Positions 20,719-28,734 are shown, counted from the stretch's first letter. The stretch: 64,000 bases of DNA from Aquabacter sp040755535 (GCA_040755535.1 JBFMAV010000001.1:113782-177781); one strand, 5' to 3'. Notes: generated from the sequence alone by a model not told the origin. A program made the numbers and translations.

Positions 20719-21606
20719 ATGCCCAAGCCCCTTCGCAAAGCCATTCTTCCGGTCGCCGGCCTCGGCACGCGCTTCCTTCCGGCCACCAAGGCGGTGCCGA
20801 AGGAAATGCTGACCGTGGTCGACCGTCCTGTCGTCCAGCATGTGGTCGATGAGGCGCGCGCGGCGGGCATCGAGCACATCGTGTTCGTGACCGGGCGCAA
20901 CAAGGCGGTCATCGAGGACCATTTTGACCGGCAGTTCGAGCTGGAAAAGACCCTGTCCGATCGCGGCAAGACCAAGGAATTGGAGCAGCTGGACAAGGAC
21001 ACGCCCAAGGCCGGCACCACCTCCTTCACCCGCCAGCAACTGCCGCTCGGCCTCGGCCACGCGGTGTGGTGCGCCCGCGACCTGATTGGCGACGAGCCCT
21101 TCGCGCTGCTGCTGCCCGACATGCTGCATCTGCCGCGCAACGGCCACGGCTGCCTCGGCGCCATGGTGCGCGCCTTCGAGCGCACAGGCGGGAATGTGGT
21201 CTCCGTTTATGAAGTGCCGGACGACCAGACCCATCAATATGGCATCGTTGGCGTGGAGCCGACCGCCACGGGCGTCGATGAGATCACCGACATGGTGGAG
21301 AAGCCGAAGCCCGGCACAGCGCCCACCAACCTGGCCATTTCCGGCCGCTACATTCTCCAGCCCACCATTTTCGACCTGCTGGCGAAGCAGGAGCAGGGGG
21401 CGGGCGGGGAAATCCAGCTCACCGATTCCATGCTGAAGCTGAAGGAGCGCGAGCGGTTCTTCGCCGTGAAGTTCGACGGCCAGGTCTATGATTGCGGCTC
21501 GAAGATCGGATTCCTCATGGCCAACGTCGGCTATGCCCTGTCGCGGCCCGACATTGAGCCGGAATTCCGCGCCGAATTGCAGACCATGCTGGACGCGAAC
21601 CGCTGA
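20719..21606 (+). CDS. galU: UTP--glucose-1-phosphate uridylyltransferase
   Basis: A 295-residue nucleotidyltransferase. It starts PLRKAILPVAGLGTRFLPAT, has KAVPKEMLTVVDRPVVQ for substrate binding, LLLPDMLH for the metal-binding Asp, and TDMVEKPKPG. It forms UDP-glucose from UTP and glucose-1-phosphate for polysaccharide synthesis, with GalE next to it. Two ATGs are possible: 20692 adds nine residues and has GGA touching the start; 20719 fits the family N-terminus better and is used here. Neither has a well-spaced ribosome-binding site. A cluster of three hairpins follows the stop. Confidence 0.95.
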   Translation: MPKPLRKAILPVAGLGTRFLPATKAVPKEMLTVVDRPVVQHVVDEARAAGIEHIVFVTGRNKAVIEDHFDRQFELEKTLSDRGKTKELEQLDKDTPKAGTTSFTRQQLPLGLGHAVWCARDLIGDEPFALLLPDMLHLPRNGHGCLGAMVRAFERTGGNVVSVYEVPDDQTHQYGIVGVEPTATGVDEITDMVEKPKPGTAPTNLAISGRYILQPTIFDLLAKQEQGAGGEIQLTDSMLKLKERERFFAVKFDGQVYDCGSKIGFLMANVGYALSRPDIEPEFRAELQTMLDANR

Positions 21607-21620
21607 AGGACGTGGCTCCA

Positions 21621-21696
21621 CCTCCCCCGCAGCGGTGGGGGAGGGTTGCTCCCGCGAGGCGATGCGCCGGAGCAACAGGGGACAAGGAACGTCCCC
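21621..21696 (+). repeat. Three consecutive perfect hairpins after galU
   Basis: Three inverted repeats lie end to end. CCTCCCCC pairs with GGGGGAGG (21621-21628/21637-21644), GTTGCTCC with GGAGCAAC (21645-21652/21669-21676), and GGGGAC with GTCCCC (21678-21683/21691-21696). There is no U-tract. The arrangement looks like a dispersed palindromic (BIME/RIME-like) intergenic element that may act as a factor-dependent terminator or mRNA stabiliser. Confidence 0.55.
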
Positions 21697-21767
21697 GCTT
21701 GCCTTGACCCCGTCTCTTTTCCCGTCTAATCGCCGCTAAGCCCAATTCTTCTTGCGGGGCCTTTCGA

Positions 21768-22370
21768 ATGCTCCAAATGCCGGATCGCCGTGGCGTCCCA
21801 TTCAAGCCGCGGCTGAATGACGAGCTTCGCTTTCTTCAATCCTGGTTTCAAAATCCCCTGAAGACGGGGGCGGTCTCTCCTTCGGGGCGCGGCCTGGCCA
21901 AAATGATGGCGAGCTATCTCGATCCGAGGATCGAGGGGCCTGTCATCGAATTGGGACCGGGAACCGGGCCGGTCACAAAAGCCCTGCTGGAGCGGGGTTT
22001 TGCGCCGGAGCGTCTGTTCCTGATCGAATATAATCGGGAATTCTGCCACCTGCTGCGCCTGCGCTATCCCGGCGTCACCGTCATCCAGGGCGATGCCTAT
22101 GAGATGCGCAAGACGCTGAAGGACAAGCTCCCCGGCCCGGCGGTCGGCACCATTTCCTCGCTCCCGCTCTTCACCCGCTCGCCGCAGGACCGCGACCGCA
22201 TGGTGAACGAGGCGTTCGATCTCTCCGTGGAGCAAGGCCCCTTCATCCAGTTCACCTATGCGGTGGTCTCGCCGGTGCCTCTGAAGCCCGGCGCCATCGA
22301 GGGCGCGCGCTCTCCGCGCGTCTGGCTGAATGTGCCGCCGGCCCGCGTCTGGGTCTATCGCCGTCCGTGA
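21768..22370 (+). CDS. pmtA: Phosphatidylethanolamine N-methyltransferase, PmtA type
   Basis: A 200-residue SAM-dependent methyltransferase. Motif I is VIELGPGTGPVT (59-70). An N-terminal amphipathic stretch (DELRFLQSWFQNPLKTGAVSP) is typical of the rhizobial PmtA class that methylates phosphatidylethanolamine stepwise to phosphatidylcholine at the membrane. Other family marks are LFLIEYNREFCHLLR and VGTISSLPLF. Downstream genes are tightly packed: the stop overlaps the next start in a GTGA. A dimethyladenosine-transferase-like fold is shared, but the motifs favour PmtA. Confidence 0.85.
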   Translation: MLQMPDRRGVPFKPRLNDELRFLQSWFQNPLKTGAVSPSGRGLAKMMASYLDPRIEGPVIELGPGTGPVTKALLERGFAPERLFLIEYNREFCHLLRLRYPGVTVIQGDAYEMRKTLKDKLPGPAVGTISSLPLFTRSPQDRDRMVNEAFDLSVEQGPFIQFTYAVVSPVPLKPGAIEGARSPRVWLNVPPARVWVYRRP

Positions 22371-22978
22371 GCGGCGGCATGACGCCCTTCCTTTATCTGA
22401 GCCACCCGCAGGTGAAGGTCGACCCCGCGATCCCCGTCCCCGACTGGTCCTTGTCGGAAACCGGGCGCCAGCGGGCGGAAGCCTTCGCCCGCCGCCGGAC
22501 CCTTCGGACCTTCGGGCGCATCGTGTCGAGCGAAGAGGTCAAGGCGAAGGAAACGGCCGCGATTCTCGGCGCCGCGCTTGGCTTGGGGGTGGAGGTCCGC
22601 CCGCAGATGCACGAGAACGACCGGTCCGCCACCGGCTTTCTGCCGGAGGCGGAGTTCCAGAGTGTGGCCAACCTGTTCTTCGCCCATCCGGACGAGAGCA
22701 TTCGCGGCTGGGAGCGGGCGCGTGACGCCCAGGCGCGCATCGTCGGCGCCGTCACGGCCGCCCTGGCCGAGGCTCCTGGCATTCCGGCCATATTTGTCGG
22801 CCATGGAGGGGTGGGCACGCTTCTGCTGTGCCATCTCGCCGGGTACGAGATTTCGCGGTCCCATGACCAGCCCCCTGTGGGAGGCGGCTGCTGGTTCCGG
22901 GACGGGTCGGAGCGGCCCGATGCCTGGCGCGCCATGGAGGATGACGCCTTGGAAAGCGGGAAGGGATCGACGGCATGA
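22367..22978 (+). CDS. Histidine-phosphatase-superfamily protein with altered RHG motif
   Basis: A 203-residue protein related to phosphoglycerate-mutase-type phosphatases. The C-terminal catalytic His is present in IFVGHGGVGTLLL and the GWERARDAQARI region fits. The N-terminal phospho-histidine motif, normally RHG, reads LSHPQV (His13 kept, Arg and Gly lost). The second conserved Arg is also replaced in VSSEEVKAKETAAI. Activity may therefore differ from classical members. The start is GTG 22367, overlapping the pmtA stop by 4 nt; ATG 22379 is an alternative. Its TGA overlaps pyrF by 4 nt, so pmtA, this gene and pyrF form one operon. Confidence 0.75.
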   Translation: MSGGMTPFLYLSHPQVKVDPAIPVPDWSLSETGRQRAEAFARRRTLRTFGRIVSSEEVKAKETAAILGAALGLGVEVRPQMHENDRSATGFLPEAEFQSVANLFFAHPDESIRGWERARDAQARIVGAVTAALAEAPGIPAIFVGHGGVGTLLLCHLAGYEISRSHDQPPVGGGCWFRDGSERPDAWRAMEDDALESGKGSTA

Positions 22979-23679
22979 ACCAGACCCCCGTGAGCGACCG
23001 GCTGATCGTCGCCTTGGACTTTCCGTCCGTGTCGGCGGCGGAAGCCATGGTCTGGCAATTGGGAGATGCCGTTTCCTTCTACAAGATCGGCCTTGAACTC
23101 ACCATTGCCGGGGGCCTCGACCTGGCCGCCGATCTGATCGGCGCGGGCAAGAAGGTCTTTCTCGATCTGAAGCTGCACGATATCGGCCAGACGGTGGAAC
23201 GGGCGACAGCGGCGGCGGCCGAACGCGGCGTCACGCTGTTCACGGTGCACGCCTATCCCCAGACCCTCGCCGCCGCGGCGCGGGGTGCGCAGGGCTCGTC
23301 CCTGAAGGTGCTGGGCGTGACCGTTCTCACCTCCTATGACGCGCAGGACCTTGCCGCCGCCGGCTATGCCTATGGCGTGGAGGACATGGTGCGGCGGCGG
23401 GCCGAGCAGGCCCGTGCCTCGGGGGTGGCGGGTGTCATTTGCGCGCCGACCGACGCGGCCATGGTGCGGGGCGTTCTCGGCGCGGATCGCCTGGTGGTGA
23501 CCCCGGGCGTGCGCCCGGCGGGCGCGGACGTGGGCGACCAGAAGCGCATCGCGACGCCGGCCGACGCCATCCGCGCCGGGGCCGATGCCATCGTGGTGGG
23601 GCGGCCCATCACGGCAGCGGCCGACCCCGCCGGCGTGGCCCAGGCCATCTTGGCGGACATCGAGGGCGCTTTGCGCTGA
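22975..23679 (+). CDS. pyrF: Orotidine-5'-phosphate decarboxylase
   Basis: A 234-residue TIM-barrel enzyme, the last step of UMP synthesis (OMP to UMP and CO2). The catalytic array Asp64-x-Lys66-x-x-Asp69 sits in FLDLKLHDIGQTV, and the phosphate-binding segments are VTPGVRPAG and ADAIVVGRPIT. The start ATG overlaps the preceding stop by 4 nt. The next gene, dapB, begins 22 nt after its stop, continuing the operon. Confidence 0.97.
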   Translation: MNQTPVSDRLIVALDFPSVSAAEAMVWQLGDAVSFYKIGLELTIAGGLDLAADLIGAGKKVFLDLKLHDIGQTVERATAAAAERGVTLFTVHAYPQTLAAAARGAQGSSLKVLGVTVLTSYDAQDLAAAGYAYGVEDMVRRRAEQARASGVAGVICAPTDAAMVRGVLGADRLVVTPGVRPAGADVGDQKRIATPADAIRAGADAIVVGRPITAAADPAGVAQAILADIEGALR

Positions 23680-23701
23680 ACTTCAGGACCAGGGGGCGGA
23701 C

Positions 23702-24517
23702 GTGTCGAAGCTTCGCATCGTCATCACGGGCGCCGGCGGGCGCATGGGCCGCACCTTGCTGCGCGCGGTGCTGGAGGGCGAGGCCTTCATTCTCACGGGC
23801 GCGCTGGAACACGAGGGCAGTGCCTATCTCGGGCAGGATGCCGGGCAGGTGGCGGGTCTCGCCTTCGCCGGCACCAGCATCGGCTGCGACATGGCGGAGG
23901 CCGTGCGGGGCGCGGACGTGGTGGTGGATTTCTCCTCCCCCGCCGCCTCGGTGCGCCTCGCCCAGCATCTGGCCGGCACCGGGATCGCCCATGTCATCGG
24001 CACCACGGGGTTTTCGTCCGGGGACCTTGCCGCGATCGCGGCGGCGGCCGAGCGCACCGCCATCGTGCGCTCGGGCAATATGAGCCTTGGCGTCAATCTG
24101 CTGGCGGTCCTGACCCGGAAGGTCGCTGCGGTGCTCGACACCAATTTCGATATCGAGATCGTCGAGATGCACCACGCCCGCAAGGTGGATGCCCCCTCGG
24201 GCACGGCGCTGCTGCTGGGCGAGGCGGCGGCGGAAGGGCGCGGCATCGCGCTGGAAGATCATGCGGTGCGCGTGCGCGACGGCCATACCGGAAGCCGGCG
24301 GCCGGGGGATATCGGCTTTGCGACGCTTCGGGGCGGCTCGGTGGTGGGCGAGCATGTGGTGATCTTCGCCGGTCCCGCCGAGCGGATCGAGCTGGCGCAC
24401 AAGGCGGAAGACCGCTCCATCTTCGCCAATGGCGCGCTCGCCGCCGCCCGCTGGGCCGCCGGCAAGCGGGCGGGCCTTTATTCCATGGTGGATGTGCTCG
24501 GGCTCGCCGACGCCTGA
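23702..24517 (+). CDS. dapB: 4-hydroxy-tetrahydrodipicolinate reductase
   Basis: A 271-residue NAD(P)H-dependent reductase of the lysine/diaminopimelate pathway, which feeds peptidoglycan synthesis. The nucleotide-binding loop is GAGGRMG (10-16). The catalytic and substrate region is EMHHARKVDAPSGTAL, and the C-terminal SMVDVLGL is typical. The start is GTG 23702, with AGGGGGCGGA just upstream; earlier in-frame sequence belongs to pyrF. It closes the operon begun by pmtA and is convergent with the SGNH hydrolase gene. Confidence 0.96.
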   Translation: MSKLRIVITGAGGRMGRTLLRAVLEGEAFILTGALEHEGSAYLGQDAGQVAGLAFAGTSIGCDMAEAVRGADVVVDFSSPAASVRLAQHLAGTGIAHVIGTTGFSSGDLAAIAAAAERTAIVRSGNMSLGVNLLAVLTRKVAAVLDTNFDIEIVEMHHARKVDAPSGTALLLGEAAAEGRGIALEDHAVRVRDGHTGSRRPGDIGFATLRGGSVVGEHVVIFAGPAERIELAHKAEDRSIFANGALAAARWAAGKRAGLYSMVDVLGLADA

Positions 24518-24529
24518 TCGGCGCGTGCT

Positions 24530-25300
24530 TTACCGCCCGCGCGCGCCGAGCGCCGGGGCGAGGCTCGCCGCCAGGGCGCGGGCGAAGCAATCATAGCTCC
24601 AGTCGTTCAGATGCAGCCCGTCAAAGATCAGCAGCTTGGACGCCGGGATCTTCTGCTGCTCCACCCAGCCGCGCATCAGGGCATAGCGCGGAAACACCGA
24701 TGCGCCCGCGCCGCGCGCGGTGGAGGCGATGAGCGAATTGATGGTCGGGGTGTTGGGATTTCCGTTCACCCATGGCGAATATTGCAGGTCGATCAAGACC
24801 ACGTCGGCGCCCCAGCCCTCGATCGCCTCGATGCCCTGGCGCAACTGCGCGCCGAACGTGCCGATGCCGAAGCTGCGGATCACATAATTGGTGCCCACCT
24901 GCCACAGGACCAGATCGGGATTGAGCGCATGCACGTCCCGCTCCAGCCGGGCGAGGTTTTCCGGCACGTCCTCGCCGTTCACGCCCTTGTTGATGACGGT
25001 GATCTCGGTGCCTGGGAAGCGCGCGCGCAACTGCGCCTCAAGCACGCCGGGATAGGTGCGGGCGGGCGAGGAGGCGCCGACCCCATTGGTGGAGGAGGAG
25101 CCGAGCGCGACGATGGTCAGGCTTCGCTTGGTGGCGAGGGCCTGGGCGGCGCGCGGCGTTTTCAGCGCCGCGACCGGCCCGGTCTGGCAGGCCGGCATGT
25201 CCTGCTGGGCGCGGGCGCCGCCGGCTCCCAGCATCAGGGCGAGGGCGCATAAGGCGCCTCTCAGGAGGCGGCTGCGCCCCCCCTTCGGGAAGAAAATCAT
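24530..25300 (-). CDS. Secreted SGNH/GDSL-family hydrolase
   Basis: A 256-residue exported hydrolase with a signal peptide (about 1-32, ending GARAQ). It shows all four SGNH blocks: ALGSSSTNG (nucleophile Ser69, with Ser instead of the usual Asp in GDS), INKGVNGED, LWQVGTN, and FDGLHLND (Asp227, His230). Such enzymes deacylate or hydrolyse small esters in the periplasm. The substrate is unknown. The gene is convergent with dapB; upstream lies the HdeD-like gene on the same strand, with 9 bp between them, so they are probably co-transcribed. Confidence 0.88.
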   Translation of the reverse strand: MIFFPKGGRSRLLRGALCALALMLGAGGARAQQDMPACQTGPVAALKTPRAAQALATKRSLTIVALGSSSTNGVGASSPARTYPGVLEAQLRARFPGTEITVINKGVNGEDVPENLARLERDVHALNPDLVLWQVGTNYVIRSFGIGTFGAQLRQGIEAIEGWGADVVLIDLQYSPWVNGNPNTPTINSLIASTARGAGASVFPRYALMRGWVEQQKIPASKLLIFDGLHLNDWSYDCFARALAASLAPALGARGR

Positions 25301-25309
25301 GGGGAGGTC

Positions 25310-25885
25310 TCAGACCGCCTTGTTGCGGAGCGCGAGGCCGAACATGGCGGTCATCACCCCGTTGACGATGAGATCAATGCCGAGGAACAGGCCCAGGATG
25401 ATGGGCGAGTTGACCGGCCAGCCGGCGATGATCTCCAGGCCGAGGATGAAGGTGATGGCACCTGCCGCGACGATATAGCCCCAGCCCGTCTGCGGACGCG
25501 CGCCAATGCCCGCCCAAATCCGGAATAAGCCGCCAACAACCAGCGAAATACCGATCATAAGAGTGATGATACCCGCCGCGAAAAGCGGCTCGTAGACGAT
25601 GAGGCCACCGGCCACCACATAGAGCAGGCCCGAGAGAAGCCAGAAGAAGAACCGGCCCCAGCCCTGGACGCGGAAGGCGTGCAGCACCTGGACGACGCCG
25701 CCGACCAGCACCAGCGCGCCCACGTAAAGGGCTGTGGCAACAGTGGAAATGGCAAGGTGCGCCAATGCGATGCAGCCGAGGATGACGAACGCGACCCCGA
25801 GGGCGACGAACCATCCCCAGCCGGCCCGGAGGGCGGTTAGCTGGTCTCGGACGGAACTGCCGGGGGTGGGAATGGTGGTGGGCAT
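25310..25885 (-). CDS. HdeD/DUF308-family membrane protein
   Basis: A 191-residue membrane protein with six hydrophobic helices, the DUF308 (HdeD) layout: GWGWFVALGVAFVILG, TALYVGALVLVGGVVQ, FFFWLLSGLLYVVAGG, LFAAGIITLMIGISLV, GWGYIVAAGAITFILGL and SPIILGLFLGIDLIVNG. E. coli HdeD is acid-resistance associated, but the molecular function is unknown. ATG 25885 (MPTTIPTPGSS) starts the conserved part; the frame is open for 42 codons more without similarity. It precedes the SGNH hydrolase on the same strand. Confidence 0.85.
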   Translation of the reverse strand: MPTTIPTPGSSVRDQLTALRAGWGWFVALGVAFVILGCIALAHLAISTVATALYVGALVLVGGVVQVLHAFRVQGWGRFFFWLLSGLLYVVAGGLIVYEPLFAAGIITLMIGISLVVGGLFRIWAGIGARPQTGWGYIVAAGAITFILGLEIIAGWPVNSPIILGLFLGIDLIVNGVMTAMFGLALRNKAV

Positions 25886-26075
25886 AAAGGCAACTCCAGG
25901 CGCGTTCACGACGGATCCCGGCGAGGCAAAAGCGCACCCGCCGCAGGCACTTTCAAGGGCCAAGGCTCCACCGGATGGCAGGCGTCCTAAGCCGCCCGCA
26001 CATGGCGCCAACCCCCCAAGCGCGCCGCATCATACCCTTCGCAGCCGCGTTTGGTAGAGGCGAACCACCAAAGAA

Positions 26076-26102
26076 AAAGGCGCGTCCCGAGGACGCGCCT
26101 TT
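26076..26102 (-). terminator. Rho-independent terminator of the L,D-transpeptidase gene
   Basis: A perfect 12-bp stem (AAAGGCGCGTCC with GGACGCGCCTTT) and 3-nt loop lie 20 bp beyond the stop at 26123. On the minus strand the stem runs directly into TTCTTTGG, giving the T-rich tail. Confidence 0.85.
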
Positions 26103-26122
26103 GTTTCTTGGACCCGCCAGTC

Positions 26123-27406
26123 TCAGCGCGAGGTGGGCGCGCTGGGCTTTGCCGGCGAAGCGTTGGCCTGGGCATTGTTGGCCTTGGGCAGGATCACAAC
26201 CTTGGTGCCCACCTTCACCCGCTCATACAGGTCTTCCACGTCCGCATTGAGCATGCGGAAGCACCCCGAGGACACGAATTTGCCAATGGTCTGCGGCTCG
26301 TTGGTGCCGTGGATGCGATAGATGGTGCCGCCGAGATAGAGCGTGCGCGCGCCGAGCGGGTTGCCCGGGCCGCCGGCCATGAAGCGCGGCAGATAGGGCT
26401 GGCGGTCAATCATTTCCGTCGGCGGGCGCCAGTCGGCCCATTCCGCCTTGCGGGTGATCTTTTCCGTGCCCGCCCAGGTGAACCCGTCGCGGCCGACGCC
26501 AATGCCATACCGCACGGCCTTGCCGCCGCCGAGCACGTAATAAAGATAGGTGTTCGCCGTATCGATGACGATCGTGCCGGCCGGCTGCGTGGTGACATAG
26601 TCCACGGTCTGGCGCCGGAACCGGGCATCCACAGGCTCGCTGGGGTCCACATTCTCAATCCGCGGACCGGACGGCGCCTCCTGCGTGCCGGGGACGACCG
26701 CGGCATTCGGCGCATAGACGCCCGAGGGCGGGGCACCGGCATCGCGCGGCGCCCCGGTGGCGGGATTGTAGGACGCATTCACCGGAGCGCCATAGCCAGG
26801 CTGTCCGGGCTGCGGCGCATAGCCCGCCGGCGGTGCACCCTGGGGCGCGCGCGCCGCCTGGAGCATGGCGTCCTGCCGATAGGAGCCTTCATATCCGGGC
26901 GTGGCGGCGTATCCGGGCTGAGCCGGCTGGGCATAGCCCGGCTGACCCTGCGGGGGATAAGGCTGCTGGGTGGCGTATCCCGGCTGCGCGTATCCCGGCT
27001 GAACATAACCGGTCGGTGCGGCCTCGCGCTGCATCTGCTGCGTGTTGGGCGCCGGCAGCGCGCCGGGCGCGATCGCCATGGGCTGGCCGGGCGCTGCGGG
27101 CTGGCCGGGCTGGTAGCCGGCCCCGGGCGAGACATAGGTCGGAGCCTGGGCTGAACCCGCCGGAGGCGCCATGGGCGCGCTCTGGACATAGTCGCCCCGC
27201 GCCGAACTGGCGTAGGGGTCCCGGTATCCCGGAACGGTGCCGTTGGGCAGATCCTGGCCGATTGCGCCGGTTTCGTCGTCATCGCCGCCCGAAGCGACAT
27301 AGGACGGGACCACATAGGTCTGGCCTTGATAGATCTGCGCCTTCGCGGCCGGAACCGCGAGCAGGGAGACGCCAAGGGCGGAGAGGAGTGCGGTGCGCAG
27401 GGTCAT
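26123..27406 (-). CDS. L,D-transpeptidase with long proline/glycine/glutamine-rich linker
   Basis: A 427-residue exported protein. The signal peptide (about 1-23) ends PAAKAQ. A low-complexity linker (about 60-235) is rich in Pro, Gly, Gln, Tyr and Ala, with recurring PGYA/QPGY units. A YkuD catalytic domain (about 265-400) carries His366 in RIHGTNEP and Cys382 in KFVSSGCFRM. Such enzymes make 3-3 crosslinks in periplasmic peptidoglycan or tether proteins to it. ATG 27406 begins the signal peptide. The linker could span the wall. It has a clear terminator and shares its upstream region with divergent sahR. Confidence 0.92.
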   Translation of the reverse strand: MTLRTALLSALGVSLLAVPAAKAQIYQGQTYVVPSYVASGGDDDETGAIGQDLPNGTVPGYRDPYASSARGDYVQSAPMAPPAGSAQAPTYVSPGAGYQPGQPAAPGQPMAIAPGALPAPNTQQMQREAAPTGYVQPGYAQPGYATQQPYPPQGQPGYAQPAQPGYAATPGYEGSYRQDAMLQAARAPQGAPPAGYAPQPGQPGYGAPVNASYNPATGAPRDAGAPPSGVYAPNAAVVPGTQEAPSGPRIENVDPSEPVDARFRRQTVDYVTTQPAGTIVIDTANTYLYYVLGGGKAVRYGIGVGRDGFTWAGTEKITRKAEWADWRPPTEMIDRQPYLPRFMAGGPGNPLGARTLYLGGTIYRIHGTNEPQTIGKFVSSGCFRMLNADVEDLYERVKVGTKVVILPKANNAQANASPAKPSAPTSR

Positions 27407-27463
27407 GACACTCGTGCTAAACGTTAAACGTGACGAAATTGGAAACGGCGTACACTTTTTGAA

Positions 27464-27482
27464 TGGCACGAAGCTTGTGCCA
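27464..27482. promoter_or_regulatory. Inverted repeat resembling a sigma-54 -24/-12 element
   Basis: TGGCAC, seven bases, GTGCCA forms a perfect 6-bp inverted repeat in the gap between the L,D-transpeptidase gene and sahR. Read on the plus strand, it also matches the sigma-54 promoter pattern TGGCACG-N4-TTG, but has GT where the essential -12 GC should be. It may simply be an operator of the minus-strand transpeptidase gene. Confidence 0.25.
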
Positions 27483-27663
27483 CCTCATCGCCGACCACCT
27501 TCGTTTTGAAAAACGTCAGGAATGCGCCGCGCGTTCCGTAAAGTCTTAAACCCACGCACCTGTTACCGCAACGCAACGCGCGGTCGAAAGCCCTGCAAGG
27601 CTCAAGGTGCAGGAAAGCGTGCCGCGCAGGACACAGTTTGGGCCCGCCCTTCGCGCACAAGGC

Positions 27664-27690
27664 TTGCATGCGGGCGTGATAAAATATAAA
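27664..27690 (+). promoter_or_regulatory. Possible sahR promoter
   Basis: TTGCAT (27664-27669) and TATAAA (27685-27690) are separated by 15 bp, somewhat short. The -10 box overlaps the sahR palindrome, so a repressor bound there would exclude RNA polymerase. The transcript would have a very short or absent leader. Confidence 0.4.
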
Positions 27691-27701
27691 GATATCTTTA
27701 T
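27686..27701. promoter_or_regulatory. Candidate SahR operator (perfect 16-bp palindrome)
   Basis: ATAAAGATATCTTTAT is a perfect palindrome in an otherwise GC-rich region and overlaps the first two bases of the sahR start codon. SahR regulators are ArsR-type dimers known to repress SAM-cycle genes and to be released by S-adenosylhomocysteine. This site would give autoregulation of the sahR-metF-metH cluster. Confidence 0.7.
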
Positions 27702-28734
27702 GTCGTTAGATCATCCAGGCGCGGAGGGGTCTCCGCTGGCATTTGCTGATTTGCTCGAGGGGCTGAAGGCTGCCGGCGAGGACACACGTTTGCGTGTGCT
27801 TGCCCTGCTTGACGAGGGGGAGCTGACGGTCAGCGAACTCACCGACATCCTGGGCCAGTCCCAGCCACGCATCTCCCGCCACCTGAAGCTGCTCTCCGAG
27901 GCGGGGCTCGTGGAGCGACGGCGCGAGGCAAGCTGGGTCTTTTACAGCCGCGCCCGCGAGACACGCCAGGGCATCCTGGTGACCACGCTTCTCGCCCTCC
28001 TGGACCTGGACGACCCGCTGGTGCGGCGCGATCGCGAGCGCCTGGATGAAGTGCGCGCGGCCCGCGCCGCCCAGGCGCAGGCCTATTTCGCCAGCCATGC
28101 GGCGCGCTGGGATGCGATTCGCTCCCTGCATGCGCCGGATGATCTGGTGGAGGCGCAGGTTCGCGAGGCTCTGGGGGCCGAGCCCATCGAGGCTCTGCTC
28201 GATCTCGGCACCGGCACCGGCCGCATGCTCGAAATTCTCTCCGACCGGATCCAGAAGGGCGTGGGGCTGGATCTTTCGCCCGACATGCTGGGGGTTGCCC
28301 GTGTCAATCTGGAGCAGGCCGGCATCCGCAATTGTTCCGTTCGCCAGGGCGACATTTTCAACCTGTCTCTGCCGCGTGACAGCTTCGACGTGGTGATGAT
28401 TCATCAGGTGCTGCACTTCCTGGACGATCCGGCCCGCGCGGTGCGCGAGGCGGCCCGCGTGCTGCGGCCGGGCGGGCGGCTTCTCGTGGTGGACTTCGCG
28501 CCCCACGACCTGGAGTTTCTGCGCGACGCCCATGCCCACCGCAGGCTTGGATTTGCCGAGGAAACCGTCTCGGCCTGGCTCGTGCAGGCGGGCCTGCGGC
28601 CAATTCTGCATCGTGCGCTGCCCCCCAACGCGCCGGCGCAGGATGCGCTGACTGTCTCGTTCTGGTTAGGACGGGACCAAAGGCCGGGGCAGAGCGTCCA
28701 TGCCAGCTCCCAAAAGACCAAGGAGATTGCCTGA
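27700..28734 (+). CDS. sahR: ArsR-family regulator fused to a methyltransferase-like domain (SahR)
   Basis: A 344-residue two-domain protein. An ArsR/SmtB winged helix (about 15-100) has recognition helix QSQPRISRHLKLL (53-65). A class I SAM-methyltransferase fold (about 125-330) has LLDLGTGTGRM (166-176) and VLRPGGRLLVVDF. This architecture and its position before metF and metH match SahR, whose methyltransferase-like domain senses S-adenosylhomocysteine and controls the methionine/SAM cycle. ATG 27700 is used; an open extension upstream lacks similarity. Its TGA shares an A with the metF ATG (TGATG), so translation is coupled. A palindromic operator overlaps the start. Confidence 0.82.
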   Translation: MSLDHPGAEGSPLAFADLLEGLKAAGEDTRLRVLALLDEGELTVSELTDILGQSQPRISRHLKLLSEAGLVERRREASWVFYSRARETRQGILVTTLLALLDLDDPLVRRDRERLDEVRAARAAQAQAYFASHAARWDAIRSLHAPDDLVEAQVREALGAEPIEALLDLGTGTGRMLEILSDRIQKGVGLDLSPDMLGVARVNLEQAGIRNCSVRQGDIFNLSLPRDSFDVVMIHQVLHFLDDPARAVREAARVLRPGGRLLVVDFAPHDLEFLRDAHAHRRLGFAEETVSAWLVQAGLRPILHRALPPNAPAQDALTVSFWLGRDQRPGQSVHASSQKTKEIA

